The notes beneath the pieces were generated by a model. It had not been told where the DNA came from, did not search any database, and was given only the letters and a program-made list of their open reading frames with translations. From Enoplolaimus lenunculus (taxonomy: Eukaryota > Nematoda > Enoplea > Enoplida > Thoracostomopsidae), in assembly GCA_030248215.1 (NCBI GenBank), contig JASANG010004126.1, positions 1 through 64,000 of the forward strand: a DNA stretch of 64,000 nt, read 5' to 3'. Positions 11,901 through 21,600 of the stretch are shown in pieces (positions within the stretch are counted from its first letter, which is position 1; each line of letters starts with the position of its first letter). The translations under genes and the position numbers were made by a program.

Positions 11901-12318
11901 ATGTAAAATATAAAAAAATCGCTAAAAATGTGCTTTCAAACTGTAAAATTTTGGAACACGAAAGATATCACCCACTACAAGAAAACTCCCGAAGTCGTCA
12001 TTGAAGTAAACATGTCAATAGCTTGGCTGAATTTTCAGAACAATTCCTTTCATGGACTTTGCAACAAATATCAACCATTCTACAAGTCCAACGGAACGGT
12101 ACAGTGCAACTCAACAATTGAAGAGTAACCTGACTCTTTTAGACTCGCTATTTCAAACTTATTTCATTGACTATCTCATGTTCAACTTTACGTTGCCGTC
12201 ATGGGTGGCAAGTTTGTGTAAGAAATTCAACGTTGACACTTTCAAAGAAGTCTCAAAAAACACTGTAAGGTCAAATAAGTTTATCTGTGATTGGTACGAT
12301 ATCTTATCGCCGGCGTAA
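8919..12318 (+). CDS. Carbohydrate sulfotransferase (Sulfotransfer_2 family), paralogue 2
   Basis: Exons 8919-9312, 9867-10030, 11079-11506 and 12039-12318 join in frame to 421 residues. Intron phases (1, 0, 2) are the same as in the upstream paralogue, which proves tandem duplication of a four-exon gene. Residues about 8-26 are a membrane anchor after a basic RKR. The PAPS motifs are CWIPKVASTVLK (120-131) and RDPIERLVSGWDNKC (201-215). The Cys motif is CYGCGSNFHCF, followed by PQYWFCNFRQF. The C-terminal exon has SPTER and TYFIDYLMFNFTLP, as in nematode homologues. A Golgi sulfotransferase acting on glycans is expected; the acceptor is unknown. All key motifs are intact, so it is probably functional. 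Its introns are heavily invaded by small inverted-repeat elements. Confidence 0.88.
9509..9641. mobile_element. Short inverted-repeat element (CTTGTACACTTT ends) with TTAGGC-like core
   Basis: The left end GCTCTTGTACACTTTCC is mirrored by GGTAAAGTGTACAAGACG at the right. The interior contains GTTTAGGTTTTTAGG and GGCCTAAGCGTTAGCC, decayed telomere-like hexamers in both orientations. Matching ends occur at about 25670 and 62852. It lies in intron 1 of the second sulfotransferase gene, just before another TTAGGC-bearing element. Confidence 0.6.
9661..9854. mobile_element. TTAGGC-bearing inverted-repeat element (family A), copy 1
   Basis: The terminal inverted repeats are about 24 bp: GGCCCATGTTACTTTAAAGG at the left and the complement of GGCCAATGATACTTTAAGGG at the right. 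The 194-bp interior has GGCTTATAGGCTTAGGCTTAGG and similar words, plus the subterminal blocks TCTACTGT and GGTGGGTCCATAAAA shared with other copies. No coding capacity. Its right edge lies 12 bp before the exon 2 acceptor (AG at 9865-9866). The transposon superfamily is unknown; no clear target duplication is seen. Confidence 0.75.
10085..10170 (+). repeat. Possible tRNA-derived SINE head in intron 2
   Basis: GGTTCGACTCC near 10140 fits box B exactly. TGGTTCAGCCA near 10089 is a weak box A. The spacing is compatible with a tRNA, but the stems cannot be paired convincingly. An old SINE or tRNA fragment is the likeliest reading; chance is possible. Confidence 0.3.
10444..10657. mobile_element. 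GACTC-rich inverted-repeat element (CACTGCAAA ends)
   Basis: The left terminus runs CACTGCAAATAATGGTGAG and continues with TCAAATTGACTCTCTCCGAAAT. The right terminus is its complement and ends TTTTTTGCAGTG. The interior is a patchwork of GAGTCAAA and TTTGACTC words. The ends resemble Tc1/mariner-type termini, but this is only a guess. A solo end of the same family is at 25027-25073. Confidence 0.65.
10608..10978. repeat. Two-copy tandem duplication (about 186 bp) that includes the element's right end
   Basis: Segments 10608-10793 and 10794-10978 are near-copies. Each starts with the GCATATTTCGGAGAGAGTC terminus and continues through GACATGCAAATAAATC and the GCTTCGAAGCTGTC palindrome to TTTACTGATNCACTCTG. 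The copies differ by scattered substitutions and small gaps, so the duplication is not very recent. Confidence 0.75.
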
Positions 12319-12499
12319 CATGACAACTGTTGTGATTTTGCAAGCGTATGAAGCCGTGACAATTTGCATAAATTTTAAGTTTATAAAATTTGTTCCGAAA
12401 ATTTTCAGCGCAACGTGACATGCTTGTTTGTTATTACGTGAAGTCAATCAAACAGCAAATGTTCAATATTACCCGCAATAGTAAAGTAACCTTGTAGTC

Positions 12500-12664
12500 T
12501 GAAGTCGTTAGCCTAAAAGTGCATTAGTTATTCAAAGCCTAAGCCTGAGTCTAAGCTTTATCGTATCGCTTAGTATAACACAAAGCGGAAGCCTAAGCCT
12601 AAACCAAAACTAAAAAGAGTCGTGAACCTAAGCCTTCTGGAACGTCCCTAAAAGCAACACGGAA
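12500..12664. repeat. Decayed TTAGGC-bearing element downstream of the second sulfotransferase
   Basis: AAGCCTAAGCCTGAG, GGAAGCCTAAGCCTAAACC and GAACCTAAGCC lie within 150 bp. The segment ends in CTGGAACGTCCCTAAAAGCA, which aligns with the CTGGACGCCCTTAAAGTAA terminus of family A. The left end is no longer recognisable. Confidence 0.5.
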
Positions 12665-13609
12665 CGAATGGTATTATAACTATATAAGTGATAAATTATA
12701 GAAAAAAATGTGTTAATTTGGATGTCAGAAGTTGGTTGTTTTGTAAACAGAAGTAAAACTGTATCATGTTGTAATGTCAAATATTAAACAAAACTAAACG
12801 CGTGTAAATCATGAATTTGAAACGTTCTTTATTTAGTTTAACTTCTTATTTTGACTCTTGTATTCGATCGTGGCAGTCATCAAAACAATATGTGCTGTGA
12901 ACTGAGTGTGTACTTCATTTTGGTAAAGTTTCCGCAAACTGAACAGCACGCACGATTTACCCGAAAATCTGGTGCATTTTTTGTAAAACACTGAAAAATT
13001 ATAGTATCCACATTATAAGCAACTGTCGACTTAAATTTTGATATCTAAATACAACTGCAGGACTGTGTTTCGGTACAACAGTAATATAGTACCAGGTCCA
13101 AGTCCGAGGCAACTGTATGTATATACTTGTTACGTCTCGCGTTTGAAGATGTTAGTAACTTGGCTATGATTAGGCGGGTTTACGTTATAAATCCGTTTAG
13201 AACGCGAAACGTATATACAACGAAGTTCTTTTAAAACTTTTGATTGAACACAATCCTTCTGTTCAAACATTGTTATGTTGTTTACATTGAAATGATGATT
13301 TGGGTGTTTGAGTTGTCTTTTAAGTTTCAAAGCTTGAGCAAGATTGCTAAAAAACAAAACAAACACTTTTATACATATGCCACACAAAATCCAGTATAAT
13401 AGGAGAGTTGCACATGTGTGTAACTACGGATTACTAGTAATACGTAGCGGTGTGTTACTATTGATACTTAACCGTGTGCTTGTGTGCAGAAACTAAAATT
13501 GCCAACAATCGTTACGTAAATTGAGAAACATTACGATGACAACGCGCCCAAAGAGATGTCATTTTAAATAACACCCATTTCGATGTTGGGATTACTGATA
13601 GCCACGCTT
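12665..13609. other. Gene-free spacer
   Basis: AT-rich DNA. I recognise no exon, RNA gene or bounded repeat here. The poly(A) site of the upstream sulfotransferase gene cannot be placed; no canonical AATAAA lies close to its stop codon. Confidence 0.5.
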
Positions 13610-14410
13610 TTTTTAGCTAACCAGGAAAAGAGGTTTGGCAATAGGTTTACTGTGATGATAAACGTGATCTTTTACGATATAACATTTCAAACGGTGAAAA
13701 TCAATGATTTTTTTATGGAGGTTCTGTACACGAATAGAGCATGGTCAAGAAACAAATCACAATTTTGCCCCGTCTGATGGGTGTGCGCTGACAACACTTG
13801 CACTAACGTTTGATTAAACCTTTCTGTTTATCCATCAGTTTGTGGGTGCTAAGGAGTCGTTTGCAACTTTTTGCAACCAAGTAGTTTTGTTACTTCTTTA
13901 ACAACATGTGAAGTAAAATATGTACCCTGATCTGTTAATAGTTGTTCAGGACAAGGGGCCATGTATAGATCAGGGGCTTCCACTTTTCCAGATTGGAAAA
14001 CTTTTGACCAGGAGTGCATCGCAGCTACTCCTGTATGACGACTTGATTTTTGACTAGTTGGTAGGAAAAATCACGCGCATAGGTTTTGTTGTGGAAAAGT
14101 GGAAAATTCATAAGTCTGCATATTCCCTGGTTCGGTTGGGAAAATCTGTAGTGTAAAGTTTGTTTGGAAAACGGGAAAAGTGGAAAATTTAAACGCTTAG
14201 ATTACTCCTGGATTGGTAGGGAAAATTAGAAGCATAGGTTTACGTTGATCTTTACGTGTTTGACGTACCCTACAGGAAAGACAGTGATTCTTAATAAAAA
14301 AGACATCTTCGGCCAGTAATAACGTGGACCTCTTTTCAGTAACTTTTGTTCGTAGCCTAGGTGTCCGGCAACCGGGGCATTATGATTTTCAAGCAGTACT
14401 AATTTTCTTT
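13610..14410 (-). mobile_element. Ty3/Gypsy-type LTR retrotransposon pol fossil (integrase part)
   Basis: On the - strand, about 14410-14250 resembles the integrase zinc-binding N-terminus (AGHLG, then a YYWPKM-like block). Positions 13970-13610 resemble the integrase catalytic core and what follows it (TDQGT, HPQTDG, and an ALFVYRT-like block). About 260 bp of unrelated, internally repetitive DNA with TTTTCCAC words separates the two parts. The copy is clearly broken, with several breaks and most of the element missing. No LTRs, gag, protease or reverse transcriptase can be recognised. The decay indicates an old insertion. Confidence 0.75.
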
Positions 14411-14579
14411 AAGCAATGGGAACCGTGTAGAAAAAAATTTAGCACAGAAAAACATCAAATACTATACCATTACCTGCGGGCCGCACATGGGAACTACAAC
14501 CCGCTTGCCAATTGCGAGAAAACCAAATGCAAGTAATAATTTTGGTTTGCATATGAGAAGTGTCTGAAGCGTAAACTAA

Positions 14580-14864
14580 TGGGTAATCCACGTTTTACAG
14601 TCTGCGCTAGTACATAGTCCGCACACTAGGATGCAATGGCGGTGAAAATAGTTTTGTTCTTTAGAACTTGACAGCGAGTGCACATGCTTAGTATGTTTTG
14701 GCGGTGGTCCCTTCTGAGGGAGTAGGGAGAATGTGAACAGATTTATAACACAGTGGTGTCTGACAATAATCGCTAAACAGACTCCGTTTGTACAGTCTCT
14801 GTTATTCAATAAGAAGAATCGGTTCTTTCTACAACGTATTGACAAAGTGGCATGTGTGTGTGCA
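14580..14864. mobile_element. Truncated relative of the PIF/Harbinger-like element
   Basis: It starts TGGGTAATCCACGTTTTACA directly after TAA (14577-14579). It aligns with the left end and interior of the 7164-8121 element, sharing GTCCCTTC-type and CAGTGGTGTCTGACA blocks. No right terminus is found. At about 14865 it runs into a different, GC-rich repeat, so it is a truncated and older copy. Confidence 0.6.
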
Positions 14865-15011
14865 GGGCCGGAGAAGCCAATCCCCATACCCCCTATATGG
14901 GGGCCCATCTGAGGCCCCCACCCTAACCGGTTGAACCAAAAACTGCTTATGTGTTAAAATGCGTCGGTCTTCTGGCTCGCTTCGCTCGCGAGTTTCCGGG
15001 CCCCCACCCTA
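14865..15011. repeat. GC-rich interspersed repeat (family R), copy 1
   Basis: The order of shared blocks is GGGCCGGAGAAGCCA, CCCCATACCCCC, ACCCTAACCGGTTGAA, then the palindrome CTCGCTTCGCTCGCGAG, then GGGCCCCCACCC. The same order occurs at 53384-53579, and in reverse at 40105-40271. It is far more GC-rich than the surroundings and has no coding frame. Confidence 0.7.
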
Positions 15012-15600
15012 ATAATAAACTATAAAATTGTACTCATGCCCTTATTGTGGTTAACCAACCAATGGTTGGATTTTTACGTAGCTAGTAATTCAATGCATTT
15101 ATTAACTGCTGCCTTAAAAAGCAGCAGATATATCATTTCGTTGCCTGAAAAACAAAAGCAGGGACAGTGGTATCTGACGTTTTAACCTTTAGACACAAGC
15201 CTCTCACTATTTAAAGCACAGGTAATTTTAGCCGTGTATGCCACTAATACTTCAAATACTAGTGAGTCGGGGATCAAAATGTTTTAAATTTGATATCGAA
15301 GCTTTTACATAACTTGCCGTTGCTAGTAAGTTTAAATCGTTTCTACGGGGCAGGTCAATGGCAGCTGTTTCAGTTCTTTTTATTGGCAATAATTTATACT
15401 CTGTTGGAGATCGCGCTTTCGTCCCGTCATGATATACGTCTGTGATGTTAGCAATATATGTTCTCTTTAGATAGATAAAAAATTATTATACTTATTATTA
15501 CACACTTGGTTAATCGCTACGCGTGCGGTAAAATATTACCTTTGAATTTGACCAGTTCATTCTTTGTTTTATCTGGTGCATTAATCCATTGTAAAGCGTC
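15012..15600. other. Upstream region of PLRG1
   Basis: AT-rich DNA between a repeat and the proposed PLRG1 start codon. The promoter and 5' UTR are expected here. I cannot point to a specific core promoter or a spliced-leader acceptor. Confidence 0.4.
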
Positions 15601-18600
15601 ATGGTTGAGGTTAGTCACTAACAGTATTACAGACATCGGCTGTGATAAGTTGGGTAGGCAAGGGTAGGGTACGACGGTTTTAATTCTGAGTACTCAGCAA
15701 CTGAAAATGAGTCCGAACTCTGTCGACAGATTATCACTCCAGCATGCTAGCCACAGAGCCACGCCGCCTCACAATCAACTTCTGAGTTTTTCTGTTTTAA
15801 TGCCTTATAAGATCCTCAACATTATACACATGTATCTGGGTTCTTCCATGTTTAACTGCTGCTGCATTTGAAGGCTCTACACATGCCGCAGTGATATACC
15901 GGTGTACAGCGTCAGCATGAGGTTATTACTTGTCTCCATGCATCCGCATGTCATATCGGCTACGGCTTTCTGGCTTTGGTTATCAGCAAGTGTATTACTT
16001 GACTGTGTCCTGGAATTTCGTACGCAGGCAGACCTTTATAACTTGTAATAAGAAGTAATACCTTTTGTATAAATTAATGTTCTGTTATTGTAGGAAGTAC
16101 AGAGACATTCTGTTCACACATTGGTGTTTCGTTCACTGAAGCGAACCCATGACATGTTTTTGTCTGACCAAGCGAATTTGCCTGAATTGGATGATGAAAG
16201 GTTCGATGATAGTTGTAGAAATACATTTATTTGTATATAATTTCGATTGAGTTTTCGTGAGTGCCTTTGTAGGCTTCACTGTTCAATATATTTTTTGAGG
16301 AAAGAGCCGGTATTGAAGGTTAACCAACTATATAGCAAAGCCAAGCTCTGATGTATTGAATTGTGCATATACATATTGTGGTTTGCTAGTAACTACAATA
16401 CCGGAGGAATGGTATGACAGAAGTTAGCAAATACATTATATATGTATTAATATTTATACTGCGTATGCCAAAATATGTGATTGCGACATGCTTTATTGTC
16501 TGTTTCGTTATTTACAACGCTACCTACATTTATACTAGGTAGGTAATTGCAGACGTATCCTGAATTATGGTTACCTGAAACAATCAGTATCTTAGAACTG
16601 AATACCTGGACCGACCCGGATTTTTCTGGAAGAAAAACCCGGACTCGGAATTTTTAAGACCGCAAACCCAGACCCGGAATTTTCAACAAGCGAAACCTAG
16701 AACCGGACGCGGATTCATTTTCCGGCCAAACCGGGCCCTTATTCCTCAAAGGTGAAACCTGTTGACTAACGTTTTCCTACTTCAGTTTGCTTTTGCAGAT
16801 GACATACAATAGTTGTCTTAAGAGACTTGTTGGGAGTGTTTTGTTTCTATTGTATGTGACACCGTTAGCTTTGGTTACGCAATTATATATGTGATAAATT
16901 CTTGAACCTATTTAATTTAGGTACGATACAGTTACTATTCAGAAGTAGGCGGTGGATGTTAAAATCACTAAGCTAATTTTATTGTAGTTTTGTAATACCC
17001 GGATCCCGAATAATTTGTTGTGAAAACCCGGACCCAGAATTTCTTGAAGCGAAAACCCGGACCCGGGCCAGCAATTTTTCGGCGAAAATGCCCATAATAA
17101 GTGGAATACCTGGATGTAACTCTAATTACAATACATAGTTGACAAAATTACTGATAGCCATGTATTTTTGTAGTGAGCTAATTCGCTTGAAAGTTAAAGC
17201 CAGACAGGAATACGGTCCGGTTATGGATGCGGCGAACGCGAGCAGAAAGCAGTCCAAATCTAGCAATTTGGCGCTACCTTCGGCGCCTGAAACTCATATG
17301 CAATTTCGTAAGTCAGAAGTTGGCATATGCAACCGAATTTAATTTTGGACTTGTTGTAAATCCAAATGCATATGTTTAACAGTTCTTGGCTTTATATTAT
17401 TTACAGTTGAGCTCCTGTAGAAGTTAAATCCCGCATGTGTGACATAATGAATAACGGTAGCGCAATTTGTCATGTTTCAGTGGTATTCGTTACTGTTTCT
17501 ATAGTCGTTTGTTTTAAGTGAAACTTTTTCGATATTTATGTACATTTTTAGACGTAAAACCCGTGGAAAAATTATTTAGCTGTATTTTAGGCAACAGAAT
17601 TCCGGGACAGTTGATGATTACTGGTTCTGAATCAGGTAATTGTAACTCTTGCGTATTCATTCTTCGCTTTATCATAATATTAACGCTGAAGTAGGTATTA
17701 ATTTTTTATAAAATGCAATATTATGGATGTGGCTGACGTACTTGAGTTTTGCTTTGCTGGATATGCCTAGTTTGTTATTAAAAGCAAAATTTTCACCTTC
17801 ATGAATCAGGATACCTATAAAAAGCGATTTGTTGAGCTAAAATACCGGCTGGAAGTAGTCAGAGAGAATTTTTGGGTGCAAGAGAAATATTTTGAGAAGT
17901 TTGCAGTGGGACTCTATTGAGTTGAAAATGGTCATTGTACACCAAGTCCGTAGCCAAAGAGGTTGCAGGTGGCATCCCCTTGTTTGGGATTTTCGTTCAA
18001 AGGTTTTTCAGACGGTACCAGTTTGCAACGCAAACCAGAGCCGCCTTTCAAAATTTTATTGAACGAAACATCACCCTTTCTAAAATACTGACTACGCCCA
18101 TGCATTGTACTAAGCTTTCAAAAATTGCTTATGTTGGTTTCATTTTAGTGTATATGTCTTGCTCAAGGTAAACTATCCATGTTTTCGGTTTTTGTTGAAA
18201 GTTGCTATGTCGAGTCTCTGAGATTCTGTTATAATCGTTATATGCTTTGTGACGTTAGGAATTGGTGATCCGAGCTCAAGTTCAACACAACTGTACCAAT
18301 ACCAAGATATTCCCCAATCATCATCGTCACAATCTTCAGTTGGCGGTTCAAACACAACCCGTCAACCGGTTGCATCAGAAGGTCCGAATACACGATCTCT
18401 GTTGCCGTCAAAGCGAATTACTGCCCCAAAACCAAAATGGCATTCACCGTGGAAATTGTACCGGGTAAGTCGTGGCTCGATGTCATTTTTTGCGTATATT
18501 CCATTTGTTGCGAAGTTTGAAAGACAACGTAGGTTGGCGTCGGGATTAACAGTATTTTTGGACTGAGGTTTATATATTTAAATTAAATTAGCTGTCTAAT

Positions 18601-21600
18601 TCCTGTACACTGCGATTGTGTGCTTGTTTTGGCAGATAAACAAGAGTTTGTTGCATATATCGCGAATGACGTCACTTAATAGTACAGTTGCAACATTTAA
18701 AAGTAAATACTCGGACCCGGACCTTGATTTTTCTGGAAGAAAAACCCGGACCCGGAAGTTAACCATGCAAACCCGGACCCGGAATTTTTAATAGGGCAAA
18801 CCTGGAGCCTGAATTTTAACAATGCAAACCCCGGACCGGGAATTTTTAACAATGCAGACCCGGATTCGGAATGATTTTTTGTGAAAACACGGACCCGGAA
18901 TTTCTTGAAGTGAAATCCCTGACCCGAAATTTTTAAGAATGCAAACCCGGTCCCGAATTTTTTTCCGTGCAAAAATATATTTTCCGTGCAAACCCGGGCT
19001 CGGATTTTTTAACTTAAAAACTGAACATGATCCTAATTTTTTAAAGATAGGAAAGAATTTCTGTCTCCATCTGTATTCTAGCAGGTAGTGTATTAAATAT
19101 TAATGGTCAGTATGCAATGTGAAGCGACTAATATCATTCACAAAAATTTATTTCAACTAAATCATTAAGTAAAATGTCGAATTGTTAATTTAAATTAAGA
19201 TATGTCATGTCTCTGCATCCCGACCATTTTAACTGTTGCTAATTAAATATTCGTGATTGTTACCCAAGTATATCTACGTACGTTAATTATTACTCAGAGG
19301 TGAAGCCTGTTGAATAACTTTCCTTCTGCAGTATGCATTTACATACGACATACGTATAGTTTTCTTAACAGACATGTTGGGAATGTTTTGTTTCTAATGT
19401 ATTTAACACAGTTGGCGTTGGTTGTGCAACTATCTGACAAATTCTTTAACCTATTTAATTTAGGTACGGTGCAGTTACTATTCAGAATGTAGATGCGGGA
19501 TGTTAAAATCACTAAGCTAATTTTATTCCCGGTATGAGCCGAATCCGGAATGATTTGTTGTAAAAGCCCGGACCCGGAATTTCTTGAAGCGAAAATTCGG
19601 ATCCGGAATTTTTCGGCGAAAATACCCGGACCCGGATGCAACTACTTAATAGCGCAGAGTGAAATTGCTACGTTGTGGTTTTTAAAATGCGTTTTAGGTT
19701 ATAAGCGGTCATACTGGTTGGGTACGGTGTGTTGATGTTGATCCTTCTAACGATTGGTTTGTTACTGGCGCTGCTGATCGCATGATAAAAGTTCGTTTAA
19801 TAGTTCTGGGGTTTTCCATTTTCAGTTTGCCCCTGATTTTGTCATATTAGGCTGCGGAAAATGGGCGTTTCTATATTATATGCGTATGCGCCATCCGGTG
19901 CGGCTAACTGGAGTTTTAGTTTAAAACAACTGTAATTTACCGACGTATGTCCAATGCTCAAACCAAATTCCGAGTAGCGGATTGGTAGTAATTCGTACGT
20001 CGTGGGTTCGAGCCCCACAACATCCGCACCAAAATTTTCGTGAACACCTCTATGTACTGGATAACTTAGAATTACAGACCGTTTGTGAACTGGCGAACTC
20101 CATGCTTAAGCCCTGACACTACACAAGGGTTCAGGCACAGGGATTGAGTGAAACAAAGCGGAAATAATGAAATAAAAGGAATCGTCGAAACTGAAAGTTT
20201 GTTTAACTTGCTGATGCTTTTTTCTAAGTGGTGCAATTTCTTCGCTTTTCATTATATGCAAAGCGCTTCCCTCAGTTCTGTCAACGTTTTGCGTCATTAT
20301 ACTGAAATTACTCTTGTTAATGCAAAGTTGAGTGACTTTACACTAACCTGTGCTTTATCTTTACAGATCTGGGATCTAGCATCTGGAACGCTAAAATTAT
20401 CACTAACTGGGCATGTGAGTGCTGTCCGCGCGGTTAAAGTTTCTCCGCGTCATCCATATTTGTTTTCTGCAGGCGAAGATAAACTTGTTAAATGCTGGGA
20501 TCTTGAATACAATAAAGTAAGTCTATTTATTGTTTAGTCTAACGTGATTGTCCTAAGTGTAACAACAGTTAGAATATTCGATAATTTACCTAAATAGACA
20601 TTGCTGGAAACTTATGTTAAATTTGGTGTTGTTTTTTGAATTGGCAAACATGTTTGAATTTGTTTGGCAAATGCATAAGTGCTATACTCCAATCACAGGT
20701 ATTCTATAGAAATTCGGTGCAAAATGCTAGTTTTTTCAGGTTATCCGGCATTATCACGGACATTTAAGCGCATGTACTGATTTAGTGCTTCATCCAACGC
20801 TTGATATTTTGATGACATGTGGTCGGGATTCAGTTGTTCGGGTTAGTTTGCTGTTTGTTTTATTGACCTGGTGTTTTACAGTTGTTAATAGTATTCGTTG
20901 TGTTTCTGGTGAACTGAGCAAAAAGTTTTGGGCATTCTATAGGCACCAGCTTTGCAGAGAGAAAAAGTGTGCGCGCACCTAAAGCTTAGCACCGAGTTCT
21001 ATATGGCTCATGTAATAAAAGCGGTGGCAACTTAACCGGAGTGAACGAATAATATTCCTTTATGAATTCAAAGTTTAATTGATTTATTATTTTATATTAC
21101 ATATTAATTCTTATTTTGATTGACATTTTAATTTTTGTTATGGTTTGATATACAACCAAATCCAATTCAATTTAAGGTTTGGGATATGAGAACTAAAGCA
21201 ATGATACATACGTTAACCGGGCATACGAACACAATCGCATGCATTGCATCTCAGGCTGCAGAGCCGCAGTTGTTGTCTGGATCGCACGATTCCACAATCC
21301 GATTATGGAATTTAGCAGAAGGACGCTCAATGGCGACGTTAACGAATCACAAGAAAAGTGTTCGTGCAATGGTTCTTCATCCTGATATGTATGTAAAATG
21401 TGATTAAATTTAGTTGTAAAAGCTATGAATCCTGTTGTTATATTAATAATAATAATATTATTATTGTTGTTGTTGTTTTATTTTATTATTTTTCACTCTG
21501 TCCCATGTACGTATAGAGATATCCCGTTTTTCCGCGCAACTGCAGTAAACTAGGACTAGGCTTTTGACTATTTTTGCTTTGGCTTAGGCATTGGTTTAAT

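Noticed and set aside
18697-18972. GSGF-repeat protein on the - strand
   Set aside because: It is the translation of the CCGGACCCGG array within a PLRG1 intron; several frames read similarly.
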